DNA of 12,805 nt. Origin: Thermoflexales bacterium (GTDB taxonomy: Bacteria > Chloroflexota > Anaerolineae > Fen-1058). The translations under genes were made by a program, and so were the position numbers. The notes beneath the pieces are model-generated. The model saw only the letters and a program-made list of their open reading frames with translations. It was not told where the DNA came from and did not search any database. Positions 5,585 to 12,805 of this stretch are shown here, one piece after another (the stretch's first letter is position 1; every line of letters begins with the position of its first letter). The stretch spans positions 1-12,805 of the forward strand of contig JAUQXD010000149.1 in NCBI GenBank assembly GCA_030834835.1, read 5' to 3'.

Positions 5585-5821
5585 CGGCAAACGGTTAGCG
5601 TTAGCGACGATTGAGCGCTTCCTCATTGCCGCTGATTTGCCGGTCACTGTCCCGGAAAACGGCACAGATTGATCTTGGTCAGCCATATTCGCCGGGCCGT
5701 TTCGAGATCGATTTTCAGTGTGTTGACGCGCAGGGCAGGGGCGTGCGATCGCCGCTTGTAGTTGCGCGAAGTCGTCGGCACTGAGCAGCGGTTGGTAACG
5801 ATCGAGGTCGTAGTGGGGCAT
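5585..5821 (-). pseudogene. Decayed 5' fragment of a second rsmF-like gene
   Basis: From ATG 5821 the frame reads MPHYDLDRYQPLLSADDFAQ then LQAAIAR, closely matching the intact gene's start (LEDYRPLLAADQFAQLQRSIAH). Then the match breaks. Relative to the intact copy about 8 nt are missing near 5741. A second frame then carries PALRVNTLKIDLETARR, matching PPALRVNTLKIDLDTARR. Next a 14-nt deletion falls between two TTCG repeats near 5691. Two small insertions (1 and 2 nt) follow between 5641 and 5680. Identical blocks remain, for example 5723-5741 with 4720-4738 and 5626-5641 with 4612-4627. Similarity fades around 5585, before any SAM motif, so at most the first ~90 residues are represented. 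It cannot make an active enzyme. It lies in the same orientation as the intact gene with the toxin-antitoxin pair between them. Confidence 0.85.
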
Positions 5822-5835
5822 GAAGATTTTTTGGA

Positions 5836-5921
5836 CACGGATTGCGCGGATTACACAGATGCTCACGGATCAAAGCAACAAAATCAATCCGCGCTCATCC
5901 GCTAAATCCGTGCTATCCGTA
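5836..5921. repeat. Imperfect palindromic CGGAT-rich element
   Basis: The left arm 5836-5870 and right arm 5887-5921 are inverted repeats matching at about 25 of 35 positions, separated by 16 nt. Each arm carries CGGAT (or ATCCG) at roughly 9-10-nt steps: 5838, 5847, 5866 on the left and 5887, 5897, 5906, 5915 on the right. It lies just downstream of the ftcD stop. There is no T-tract on either side, so it is not a classical terminator. It resembles REP/BIME-like dispersed palindromes; copies elsewhere in the genome cannot be seen here. Confidence 0.65.
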
Positions 5922-5931
5922 TCCTAATAGT

Positions 5932-7464
5932 TTAGGCCAACGAGGCGCGCTGCTCGACTTGTGCCAGAATCTGTTCGATGCGGGCGGCGGCTTGCGATTG
6001 AACGGATTTCCAATCGGCCACGTACTTCTGCGCGAGCGCTTTGTCCTCCAATGACGCGGCGTTGATGCGGACGTTCATCCCGGCAGCATCGATGGCGGCG
6101 CGCGCCATGAACACGCCCGAAGCAGCATCGCTCATGGCGTTGATGTTGCCGTTGGCCGCGACGAAGTACACCAGATCGAGCGCTTGCAGGCACAGTTGCG
6201 CCGTGCGTAAAGGCACATCGGTGGCGTGCTGAGTGGCGATTTGCACGGCCTGATTGCGCGCGGCTTGTTCTTCGAGCGTGTCTTTGGGTAACTTGAAAGC
6301 ATCCATCACTTCGGTAAACGCCGCCGAATCTTCATCGATGGCGGCGGTGAGTTGACCGCGCAGCCCATCCGCTTGCGCGGCAATATCTTTCATCTGCGCG
6401 TCGACGGCGGCATACTTCTTCTTGCCGATGGTCAAACGGGCGACCATGCCCGCCAACGCGGCTGAGAGCGAACCGGCCAGTGCGGCGACTGCGCCGCCGC
6501 CGGGTGCGGCTGTACCCGCGGCGGTGGCTTCGATGAAGGCGTTCGGCACGATCGATCTGGCTTCGCCCGACAGCGCTTCGCGCAATTTGTTTTCCAGGAT
6601 TTGATCGCGCTCGAACATATCGAGTTGCAGATACCATTGGGCCGCATCGACCAGCGCGTCCATCGGCGTCAGGCCCACGAGTTCGGTCTTGGTGATCGTG
6701 CAGCCATAGCGGGCGGCCTCGCGGCGCACCGTTTCCACCACGCGCGCGATGGGCGTCTTGCGGAAGTTGGTCAGGTTCATCGAGACTTGCGCCTGGCCTT
6801 CCACCATCAGGCCGATCGACTTCACGAAGCGCAGGCCGCCGCTGGAATGGCGAATCGCTTTGGCGATCTTGTCCGCGATTTTCACGTCGCTGGTGTTGAG
6901 ATAGGCGTTGAAGGCGACGAGGAACGCGCGCGCGCCGATGACGGTCGCGCCTGCCGGGCCGACTTTGTTCGGGCCGAAGTCGGGCTCGCGTTCGGGGTTA
7001 ATGCCCATCTCGGCTTTCAGCGCTTCGTATTGGCCGCGCCGGATGTTCTCAAGGTTGGTGCGTTCAGGCCGAGTGGCAGCGGCTTCATAAAGGTAAACGG
7101 GAATGCCCAGTTCATCGCCCACGCGTTGGCCCACGCGCTTCGCCATCGCCACGCATTCTTCCAGCGTGACACCGCTGACGGGTACGAAGGGGCAGACATC
7201 CGTCGCGCCGATGCGGGGGTGTTGGCCGGTGTGCTGATCGAGATCGATCAATTGCGCGGCAACCTTGATGGCGTTGAAGGCCGCTTGCTCGACGGGTCCC
7301 GGCTCGCCCACAAAAGTCAGCACGGTGCGATTGTGATCGGCATCGGAATGTTGATCGAGAAACGTCACGCCCTCGATCGCGGCAATGGCCGATCGGATCT
7401 GGGCAACGACCTCAGGCCGCCGGCCTTCGCTAAAGTTGGGGACACATTCGACGATTTTGGTCAC
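5932..7464 (-). CDS. ftcD: Bifunctional glutamate formimidoyltransferase / formimidoyl-THF cyclodeaminase
   Basis: This protein has 510 residues in two fused enzymes. The N-terminal ~300 residues are the transferase, moving the formimino group from N-formimino-L-glutamate to tetrahydrofolate. It opens with TKIVECVPNFSEGR and has HPRIGATDVCPFVPVSG, where His82 corresponds to the catalytic histidine of known FTCD. LRFVKSIGLMVEGQAQVSMN continues the substrate site. The C-terminal part (about 305-505) is the cyclodeaminase, releasing ammonia to give 5,10-methenyl-THF, with the Gly-rich PGGGAVAALAGSLSAALAGM at 331-350 and ANGNINAMSDAASG near 440. The fusion lets the product pass between the sites. 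The start is GTG 7464 (V/M-TKIVEC), with AAGGA 8 nt upstream. It is cytosolic and belongs to histidine degradation and one-carbon folate supply; no hut genes are visible next to it. It has its own promoter and a terminator separates it from livF. Confidence 0.95.
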   Translation of the reverse strand: MTKIVECVPNFSEGRRPEVVAQIRSAIAAIEGVTFLDQHSDADHNRTVLTFVGEPGPVEQAAFNAIKVAAQLIDLDQHTGQHPRIGATDVCPFVPVSGVTLEECVAMAKRVGQRVGDELGIPVYLYEAAATRPERTNLENIRRGQYEALKAEMGINPEREPDFGPNKVGPAGATVIGARAFLVAFNAYLNTSDVKIADKIAKAIRHSSGGLRFVKSIGLMVEGQAQVSMNLTNFRKTPIARVVETVRREAARYGCTITKTELVGLTPMDALVDAAQWYLQLDMFERDQILENKLREALSGEARSIVPNAFIEATAAGTAAPGGGAVAALAGSLSAALAGMVARLTIGKKKYAAVDAQMKDIAAQADGLRGQLTAAIDEDSAAFTEVMDAFKLPKDTLEEQAARNQAVQIATQHATDVPLRTAQLCLQALDLVYFVAANGNINAMSDAASGVFMARAAIDAAGMNVRINAASLEDKALAQKYVADWKSVQSQAAARIEQILAQVEQRASLA

Positions 7465-7496
7465 GGGGTTGATCCTTGATCGAAATTGAGGCCGCT

Positions 7497-7505
7497 ATTG
7501 TACCA
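7497..7505 (-). promoter_or_regulatory. Extended -10 promoter for ftcD
   Basis: On the - strand TGG-TACAAT (7505-7497) forms an extended -10 element. No good -35 hexamer is present at the usual spacing, as expected for this class. Transcription would start near 7490, about 26 nt before the GTG, with AAGGATC as the ribosome site. Confidence 0.5.
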
Positions 7506-7515
7506 TCAGGCAAAC

Positions 7516-7547
7516 AAAAAGTCCGGCTCGAGCAGCCGGACTTTTTT
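7516..7547 (-). terminator. Strong (bidirectional-looking) intrinsic terminator
   Basis: The stem has 13 perfect pairs (7516-7528 with 7534-7546, core GTCCGGCT/AGCCGGAC) around a 5-nt loop, with A5/T6 flanks. On the - strand it lies 13 nt past the livF stop and ends the transporter operon. Its T-run on both strands means it can work in either direction. Confidence 0.92.
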
Positions 7548-7559
7548 GAAGCAGAGCGT

Positions 7560-8267
7560 CTACTGCACACCAAGGTAGGTGTCTTGCACCTGCTTGTTGT
7601 TCATCAATTCCTCGCCGGTACCTTGTAGCACGATATGGCCGACTTCCAGCACGTAACCGCGGGTGGCGACCGACAGCGCCATCATCGCGTTCTGCTCGAC
7701 CAACAAAATCGTCGTGCCCTGTTCGTTGATTTCTTTGACGATGTCGAAGATCTGCTCCACCAGAATCGGCGCCAGACCCATCGACGGTTCGTCCAGCATC
7801 AGCACTTTGGGGCGGGCCATCATGGCGCGGCCCATCGCCAGCATTTGCTGCTCGCCGCCGGACAGCGTGCCGCCCGCCTGCCTGATGCGCTCCTTCAAGC
7901 GCGGGAACAGTTCAAAGACGCGATTGAGGTCTTTCTGAATACCCTCTTTGTCTTTGCGTTGATACGCGCCCATCTCCAGATTTTCCAGCACGGTCATGCG
8001 CGGGAAAATCTGGCGGCCTTCGGGCGCTTGCGACACGCCCTGCGCGACGATTTGATCGGTGGGCAGTTTTTCCAGCGCCACACCATTCAGAATGACCGTA
8101 CCCTGGCGCGGGCGCATCAGGCCCTGAATCGTGCGGAGCGTGGTACTCTTGCCCGCGCCATTCGCGCCGATGAGCGTCACGATCTCGCCGTCTTCGACCG
8201 TGAACGAGATGCCCTTAAGCGCATGGATATTGCCGTAGTAACTGTGAACATCGCGAAGTTCTAGCAT
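7560..8267 (-). CDS. livF: Branched-chain amino acid-type ABC transporter ATPase LivF
   Basis: This 235-residue protein is one of the two ATPases of a LIV (HAAT) importer. Walker A is GANGAGKST at 34-42, the Q-loop is VSQAPEGRQIFPRMTVLENL (Gln80), the signature is LSGGEQQ at 135-141, and Walker B is LMLDEPS at 156-162 followed by MGLAP. A switch region at LLVEQN (Glu-Gln in place of a His, as is usual for LivF) follows. The APEGRQIFP and MGLAP stretches are what separate LivF from LivG. ATG 8267 follows the livG stop by 2 nt, with AAGGT inside the end of livG. It is the last gene before the terminator. The substrate is probably a hydrophobic or branched-chain amino acid but could be another small polar solute such as urea or an amide. 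Confidence 0.95.
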   Translation of the reverse strand: MLELRDVHSYYGNIHALKGISFTVEDGEIVTLIGANGAGKSTTLRTIQGLMRPRQGTVILNGVALEKLPTDQIVAQGVSQAPEGRQIFPRMTVLENLEMGAYQRKDKEGIQKDLNRVFELFPRLKERIRQAGGTLSGGEQQMLAMGRAMMARPKVLMLDEPSMGLAPILVEQIFDIVKEINEQGTTILLVEQNAMMALSVATRGYVLEVGHIVLQGTGEELMNNKQVQDTYLGVQ

Positions 8268-8269
8268 GG

Positions 8270-9046
8270 TTAGTGACCTTTACCGCTGCCCAGATAGGCT
8301 TCAATCACCTGCTGGTTCTGCTGAATTTCGACCGGCAGCCCTTCCGCGATCTTCTCGCCGTGATCGAGCACCGACACCCGATCGGAAATGCCCATCACCA
8401 CGCGCATGTGGTGTTCGATCAGCAAGACGGTGAGATTCAAGTCTTTGCGGATAAAGCGAATGAACTCGGTGAGCTGCGCCGTCTCACCTTGATTCATGCC
8501 GGCCGTCGGTTCATCAAGCAGCAAGAGTTTGGGTTGGCTGGCGAGCGCGCGGGCAATTTCGAGGCGGCGTTGATCGCCATACGGCAGGCTGCGCGCCGTC
8601 AGTTCGGCGCGAGCGCGGCCCAGGCCCACGTAATCCAGCATGTCCAGCGCCTTGCCGCGCGCATAATCTTCTTCTTTGCTCATCGCTTCGGTGCGGAGCA
8701 TGATCGCCAGCGCGCCTGCCTTCATGCGCGTGTGCATGCCCACCATCACGTTTTCAACCATGGTCATGGCGGGAAAGAGCCGGATGTTTTGGAAGGTGCG
8801 CGCGATGCCGAGCCGCGTGATGTCGTGCGGCTTCATCTGCCCGATGTTGGTGCCGTTGAAGGTGAGTGCGCCGCTCGTGACCTGGTACACGCCGGTGATC
8901 ATGTTGAAGAACGTCGTCTTGCCCGCGCCGTTCGGCCCGATCAAGCCCGCGATCATCCCCGGCTCCATTACAAAGTTCACTTTGTTCACGGCCGTCAGGC
9001 CGCCGAATTGTTTGGTAACGCCTTGCGCTTCGAGAAATTGGGTCAT
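8270..9046 (-). CDS. livG: Branched-chain amino acid-type ABC transporter ATPase LivG
   Basis: This 258-residue protein is the second ATPase of the importer. Walker A is GPNGAGKTT at 37-45, then [20 protein letters not shown] holds the Q-loop. The signature is the LivG form LPYGDQRR at 154-161 in place of LSGGQ, Walker B is [12 protein letters not shown] around 174-185, and the H-loop is LLIEHHM near 209-214. A ~25-residue helical stretch between about 107 and 135 ([20 protein letters not shown]) is typical of the longer LivG subfamily. GGAGAGG sits 5 nt upstream of ATG 9046. It pairs with LivF on the cytoplasmic face of LivHM. The gap to livM is 18 nt. Confidence 0.95.
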   Translation of the reverse strand: MTQFLEAQGVTKQFGGLTAVNKVNFVMEPGMIAGLIGPNGAGKTTFFNMITGVYQVTSGALTFNGTNIGQMKPHDITRLGIARTFQNIRLFPAMTMVENVMVGMHTRMKAGALAIMLRTEAMSKEEDYARGKALDMLDYVGLGRARAELTARSLPYGDQRRLEIARALASQPKLLLLDEPTAGMNQGETAQLTEFIRFIRKDLNLTVLLIEHHMRVVMGISDRVSVLDHGEKIAEGLPVEIQQNQQVIEAYLGSGKGH

Positions 9047-9064
9047 CGTGTCCTCTCCGCTGGG

Positions 9065-10846
9065 CTAGGCTGCGCCGGCTTTGGCTTCTTCTTCGACGGG
9101 TTCTTCGGCATGGAATTGCATGCGCTGTTCACGGGTGGGCAGCAGACCTTCCGGCCGGAAGGCCATCACCAGCACCATTACCAGACCCAGCAACAAGAAG
9201 CGGTATTTTACCGGGTCGAGATTGGCGATGATAAAGCCTTTCAGCGCCGGGTCGGTTACTGACGGCATCAGCACGTGCGTCGATAAGCCGTTGAGCACAT
9301 TCTGGAACTGTTTCAGGAACAGCAGGTCGGCCAGGAAGATGATCAGCGCCCCCACGATGTTGCCGGGGATGCTGCCCAGGCCACCCAACACGATGGCGGC
9401 CATGATGATGATTGACGTGCCAAAGCCGAAGCCGTCCGGGAACACGGCGGACACGTAGGCGCTATAGAAGGCGCCTGCCAGACCCGCAATCGCCGCGCCC
9501 ATCGCGAAGGCCGTCAGCTTGGTGTGAACCGGATCGACGCCCATCTGGTTGGCGGCCAACTCGTCTTCGCGAATCGCCGTCATGGCGCGGCCTAACCGCG
9601 AATTCTTGAGGCGCAGTTTCAAGAAGATAACCAGCCCGATGACACTGAGCAGGAAGAACCACCACGGCAACAGATTATCCGAGGCAAATTGGCCCGGCTG
9701 GAAAGTGTTCCAGAACGGAGCCAGCAGGCCCTCGGTCGTGTGGGGGATGGGGATAAACAGGATCAAAATCAGGCCCGCCGCGAGGCCGGAGGCAATCATC
9801 GTGCCCGGCCCCACCTTGCCATTGCGTTGCTGACGGCGGAAATAATAGAACAGCAAACCCACCAGCGCCAGCATGATGGCGACCTTGATGATCAGCGCAA
9901 TCGGTTCATCGGTGGGACTGATGATCGGGAAGACCGGACGATCGATCGGGTTGATGCCGCGCACGCCGGCCGTGAGATCAAACTTATCGACCAGCGTGAT
10001 ACATTGGACGGTGGGTGTGCCGCCCCCGATCGACTGAATCGCCGGAATGATCACGCACGTAATCGGCTCCTGAAGCGTGATCTTGATCAACTGTTGAAAG
10101 GCCACGGGCACAATCTCGCCGAAACCGAGCGTGATGATGGCGATATAGTCGCCCCGCAGGCCCAGCGTCGGCGCGCCCAGCAGCACCCCGCCGATACCGG
10201 CAATGGCTGCCGCGATCCACAACAACAGCCAGAAATTCACATGGACGCCGATTTGATTGGAGGACAACAGCGCCGTGGCATACGCGCCAAAACCGAAGAA
10301 AGCCGCGTAGCCCAGATTCAGCAGACCGGCGTAGCCGACCACCACGTCCAACCCGATCGCCAGCACGATGTACACGCCGGCAAAAATGATCGAGGCGACC
10401 CAGCCCAACTGCGTGGCCTGATCGACAATGGGCAGGGCGATCAAGACTGCGGCGGCGACCAGATAGTTGATTCGGCGCGCTGTCCGAGGATTGGGTAAGT
10501 GCTGCACATAGGCCATGCCCGCCGCGCTCAAGACGCCCAGCACGACGCCCAGAATCGCCGCCGGGTAGGTCACCGCTGGCGGATGGCCGGTGACCACGGC
10601 GAGGTCGGCGATGCCCTGATCGAAGATGATGCCGCCGATACCGGTCAGGACGGACATGACCAACGCCGTGACGACGACCGCTTGCATCGAAAAAGCCGCC
10701 GGTTTGCCAGACCCCGATCGGCTGGTGAAGCCGATCAAGATGCCGCCAAACACCGCCAGCACCGTGATGGCCCAGCCGCCAAACATTATCGCCAGGAAAC
10801 CGGACGCAAGACCGAGGAGCAGACCACGCTTAATGGACTTGTTCAT
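9065..10846 (-). CDS. livM: Branched-chain amino acid-type ABC permease LivM, enlarged
   Basis: This protein has 593 residues, well above the usual 300-425. Residues ~1-145 are an extra N-terminal region with about four hydrophobic segments (e.g. [34 protein letters not shown]). The core begins near 150: [20 protein letters not shown] at 171-190, [18 protein letters not shown] at 228-244, and the coupling-loop sequence [20 protein letters not shown] at 416-435 (matches the EAA-type loop that contacts the ATPases). Between 310 and 395 lies an insertion with two more hydrophobic segments (~317-336, ~350-367) and a basic loop FRRQQRNGK. Cys264 and Cys282 lie in a probable outer loop. The acidic tail [13 protein letters not shown] is unusual. 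AAAGGTG precedes ATG 10846. It pairs with LivH. Confidence 0.92.
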   Translation of the reverse strand: MNKSIKRGLLLGLASGFLAIMFGGWAITVLAVFGGILIGFTSRSGSGKPAAFSMQAVVVTALVMSVLTGIGGIIFDQGIADLAVVTGHPPAVTYPAAILGVVLGVLSAAGMAYVQHLPNPRTARRINYLVAAAVLIALPIVDQATQLGWVASIIFAGVYIVLAIGLDVVVGYAGLLNLGYAAFFGFGAYATALLSSNQIGVHVNFWLLLWIAAAIAGIGGVLLGAPTLGLRGDYIAIITLGFGEIVPVAFQQLIKITLQEPITCVIIPAIQSIGGGTPTVQCITLVDKFDLTAGVRGINPIDRPVFPIISPTDEPIALIIKVAIMLALVGLLFYYFRRQQRNGKVGPGTMIASGLAAGLILILFIPIPHTTEGLLAPFWNTFQPGQFASDNLLPWWFFLLSVIGLVIFLKLRLKNSRLGRAMTAIREDELAANQMGVDPVHTKLTAFAMGAAIAGLAGAFYSAYVSAVFPDGFGFGTSIIIMAAIVLGGLGSIPGNIVGALIIFLADLLFLKQFQNVLNGLSTHVLMPSVTDPALKGFIIANLDPVKYRFLLLGLVMVLVMAFRPEGLLPTREQRMQFHAEEPVEEEAKAGAA

Positions 10847-10856
10847 GTCAGCACCT

Positions 10857-11948
10857 TTAGGCTTTCTGGCCCACGGCGGAACCCAACAGACCGTTCGGGC
10901 GGAAGATCAACACCAGCACCAGCACGGCAAACACCCAGGCCCGTGTCCAGGCTGGATTGAGCAGGCCATCACTCAATGAGGTCAAAATGCCGATCAGGAA
11001 GCCGCCCAGCATGGCTCCCGTCACATTGCCGATGCCGCCCAGCACTGCCGCGGTGAACGATCGCAAGCCGGCCTGGAAGCCCATCAACCACCACGCGGTA
11101 TTGACGTAGAGGCCATTCAGCACCGCCGCCGCCCCGGCCAACGCGCCGCCGATGAAGAACGTGATACTGATGATGCGATCGATATTGATGCCCATGATCT
11201 TGGCCGCATCGGGATTTTCGGCGGTAGCGCGCATGGCTTTGCCCAGCCGTGTGCGCTGCACGAACAGGCGCAGCGCCACCATCAACAGAATGGCCGCCAC
11301 CACGACGAAGATTTCTTTAGCGTAGATTTTCAGCGCCATCTCTTGTCCGGTGATCATTTGAACTACGTCGTGGCTGCCCAGCAAATCGGGGAAGGCCTTC
11401 TGCGCCGCGCCGCCGCTGGTGCCGAAATAGGGCTTAAGGAAGTCGATGTAGCCCTGGCCGGCCCAGACCTGGCCCAGGTTCTGCAAAATAAGCGACACGC
11501 CGATGGCGGAGATCAGCGGGGCCAAGCGCGGGGCGTTGCGTAACCGCCGATAGGCCGCCTTCTCGATCAGAGCGTTGAGTGCGCCGCCGAACAGCACCGC
11601 AACGATCAGGGAGAGAATGACGGCGATCAGGATGGCGCCCGGATCGCTCTTGTTGGTCGCGCCGAGGGCGGCGATGACCGTCAGTGCCGCAAACGTGCTC
11701 ATCATGAACACATCGCCGTGCGCGAAGTTAATCAACTGGATGATGCCATACACCATGGTGTAACCCAGGGCGACGATGGCGAAGATGCCGCCATTGGCGA
11801 TGCCGATCCACAAATAGCGCAGCACCAGTTCAGGGGTGTCGCGGAAGATCACTGCAATCCGGGCCACGTCAAAACCGGCCACCGGGCTGAGCAGCAGGAA
11901 GATATAAATTATTACAACAGCCAGCAGGACTTTCTTCAGGGTCTTCAT
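10857..11948 (-). CDS. livH: Branched-chain amino acid-type ABC permease LivH
   Basis: This protein has 363 residues (E. coli LivH is near 308). An added N-terminal hydrophobic segment (~6-24) and linker precede the core, which opens with LGYTMVYGIIQLINFAHGD (61-79), the classic LivH signature. Further landmarks are AAYRRLRNAPRLAPLISAIG (131-150) and the coupling loop TRLGKAMRATAENPDAAKIM (233-252). The end, IFRPNGLLG, is also typical. The ATG at 11948 follows AAAGGGG by about 9 nt. The next gene livM starts 10 nt after its stop. It is the first permease after livJ. Confidence 0.94.
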   Translation of the reverse strand: MKTLKKVLLAVVIIYIFLLLSPVAGFDVARIAVIFRDTPELVLRYLWIGIANGGIFAIVALGYTMVYGIIQLINFAHGDVFMMSTFAALTVIAALGATNKSDPGAILIAVILSLIVAVLFGGALNALIEKAAYRRLRNAPRLAPLISAIGVSLILQNLGQVWAGQGYIDFLKPYFGTSGGAAQKAFPDLLGSHDVVQMITGQEMALKIYAKEIFVVVAAILLMVALRLFVQRTRLGKAMRATAENPDAAKIMGINIDRIISITFFIGGALAGAAAVLNGLYVNTAWWLMGFQAGLRSFTAAVLGGIGNVTGAMLGGFLIGILTSLSDGLLNPAWTRAWVFAVLVLVLIFRPNGLLGSAVGQKA

Positions 11949-12000
11949 TGGCGCGGTCCCCTTTGGGTTAGTGGATCAAGCGTGCAACCTGCTAATGGAG

Positions 12001-12031
12001 CAGTGGGGCAGCTTATCTTGCTGCCCCACTG
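12001..12031 (-). promoter_or_regulatory. Perfect stem-loop between livJ and livH
   Basis: CAGTGGGGCAGC (12001-12012) pairs perfectly with GCTGCCCCACTG (12020-12031) around a 7-nt loop. No T-tract follows in either direction. Such intercistronic hairpins after a binding-protein gene commonly block 3' decay and allow more receptor than permease. Partial termination is the alternative. Confidence 0.7.
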
Positions 12032-12058
12032 AAGTTCAACCCCGTCAAACTGCGAAAG

Positions 12059-12805
12059 TTACTTGGCCGAGAACGTGCCGACGGCTTCGTACTTGCCGCC
12101 TTTGGCCTGATAACCCGTCATGTCGGTCAGGGTGGTGTCGCCGTTGGCGTCGAACGAGAACGTCCCCAAAGCGCCGCTGTAGTTCTTGATGCTCATCACG
12201 GCTTCGCGCACGGCCGCGCGGTTGGTGGGATCGCCACCGGCCTTGCAGACCGCCTCGATACCGGCGATCGTAACGCCAATCGCGTCGTAACCATAGACAG
12301 CGTACGGTTCATTGGTCGGGCCGTATTCCGCCGCGTAGTCCTTCAGGTATTGCTGACCGGCGGGCGGCAGCTTATCCACGGGGATACCGCCGACCGTCGC
12401 ATACGCACCCTCGGCCACATCCGCGCCCGCACCGTCAATGAACGCTTGCGTCTGAGTGCCGTCCGGCCCCATCCACTTGACCTTGGTGTTGTCGCCCAGC
12501 GCGCCGACCTTGTCCTTCAACAGTTGGGCGGCGTTGTTATCGACCACCATACCGACGTAGATCATGTCGGGCTTCAAGGCGGCGATCTTGGTCATCAGCG
12601 CCTTGTAGTCGGCGGCCTTCGGATCGATTGATTCCTGACCGAGGACCTTGAGGCCGATCTTGGTCGCCGTCGCATTGAACACATCGGCCACACCCTTGCC
12701 GTACAGTTCGGCGTCGTCCAGGATGTAGACGCTGGTCACGCCCAGCTCCTTCGCCCAGTTCGCAGCCACGGCGCCCTGGATGTCGTCGGCGGCCACGACG
12801 CGCAC
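12059..12805 (-). CDS. livJ: Branched-chain amino acid-type binding protein LivJ/K, N-terminus cut by window edge
   Basis: The frame runs from the window edge to TAA 12059, giving 248 residues from the C-terminal two thirds of a type-I periplasmic binding protein. It opens inside the family pattern RVVAADDIQGAVAANWAKEL, with lobe 2 (SVYILDDAELYGKGVADVF; DYKALMTKIAALKPDMIYVG) and then the hinge and ligand region (WMGPDGTQTQAFIDGAG; PYAVYGYDAIGV). The terminal FSFDANGDTTLTDMTGY is typical of LIV-binding proteins. The missing N-terminus should carry the signal peptide or lipobox. As receptor of the importer it hands the ligand to LivHM outside the membrane. The edge valine is not the true start. 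Ligand specificity is not decidable from this part. Confidence 0.92.
   Translation of the reverse strand: MRVVAADDIQGAVAANWAKELGVTSVYILDDAELYGKGVADVFNATATKIGLKVLGQESIDPKAADYKALMTKIAALKPDMIYVGMVVDNNAAQLLKDKVGALGDNTKVKWMGPDGTQTQAFIDGAGADVAEGAYATVGGIPVDKLPPAGQQYLKDYAAEYGPTNEPYAVYGYDAIGVTIAGIEAVCKAGGDPTNRAAVREAVMSIKNYSGALGTFSFDANGDTTLTDMTGYQAKGGKYEAVGTFSAK

Noticed and set aside
5513..5866. A 117-residue intact protein upstream of the toxin gene
   Set aside because: Only its first ~27 residues after position 5821 match RsmF; the rest is out of frame with the homologous sequence, which continues in other frames after deletions. It is better treated as a pseudogene.
5836..5921. Intrinsic terminator for ftcD
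   Set aside because: The arms are imperfect and no T-tract follows on the - strand, so a dispersed palindrome is the better description.
6601..7479. A 292-codon + strand open frame opposite ftcD
   Set aside because: It is antisense to a well-recognised enzyme, has His/Arg/Gly/Asp-rich composition typical of a shadow frame in GC-rich DNA, and shows no domain.
8273..9262. A 329-codon + strand open frame opposite livG and the end of livM
   Set aside because: It crosses two real genes on the other strand and shows the same shadow composition (His, Arg, Phe rich) without motifs.

Overview
The window is a GC-rich bacterial chromosome segment, densely coded. The overall style fits Chloroflexota (Anaerolineae-like): a fused FtcD, a LIV-type ABC operon with oversized permeases, a clan-A glycoside hydrolase next to a family-3 solute-binding protein, and short degenerate tandem repeats between genes. 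The phylum is an inference from style; there is no rRNA or marker gene here to prove it.

Layout. Positions 1-1441 (+ strand) hold the 3' end of a cupin gene, a one-TM hypothetical protein overlapping it by 4 nt, and then a compact three-gene unit of small membrane proteins (601-1372). That unit has its own candidate promoter (TATAAT at 569) and ends in a hairpin terminator; two of its three genes are paralogs of each other. Positions 1448-3353 (+) hold an exported glycoside hydrolase-like protein and a membrane-anchored family-3 solute-binding protein. These two overlap by 11 nt inside a 7-bp tandem repeat, and an 8-bp degenerate repeat array follows the second gene.

From 3399 to the end everything is on the - strand. 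In order of coordinates: an intact RsmF-type rRNA cytosine-C5 methyltransferase; a HigB/HigA-type toxin-antitoxin pair with a perfect 19-bp palindromic operator inside its promoter and an apparently leaderless toxin start; a decayed 5' fragment of a second rsmF-like gene; a palindromic CGGAT-rich element; a bifunctional FtcD (glutamate formimidoyltransferase / formimidoyltetrahydrofolate cyclodeaminase) with its own extended -10 promoter; a strong terminator; and a branched-chain amino acid-type ABC transporter operon transcribed livJ (partial at the window end) - livH - livM - livG - livF.

How the genes work together. The liv genes form one importer: the periplasmic or lipid-anchored binding protein LivJ, two permeases (LivH, LivM) and two ATPases (LivG, LivF). 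A stable stem-loop lies between livJ and livH. FtcD is separated from the transporter by a terminator but lies downstream on the same strand; it feeds formimino groups from histidine breakdown into the folate pool. The most interesting non-routine signals are the toxin-antitoxin cassette wedged between an intact and a broken rsmF copy, the leaderless toxin with a palindromic operator, the orphan small-membrane-protein operon, and the repeats at both ends of the solute-binding protein gene. I see no CRISPR array, tRNA, rRNA, transposase or complete novel defence system.
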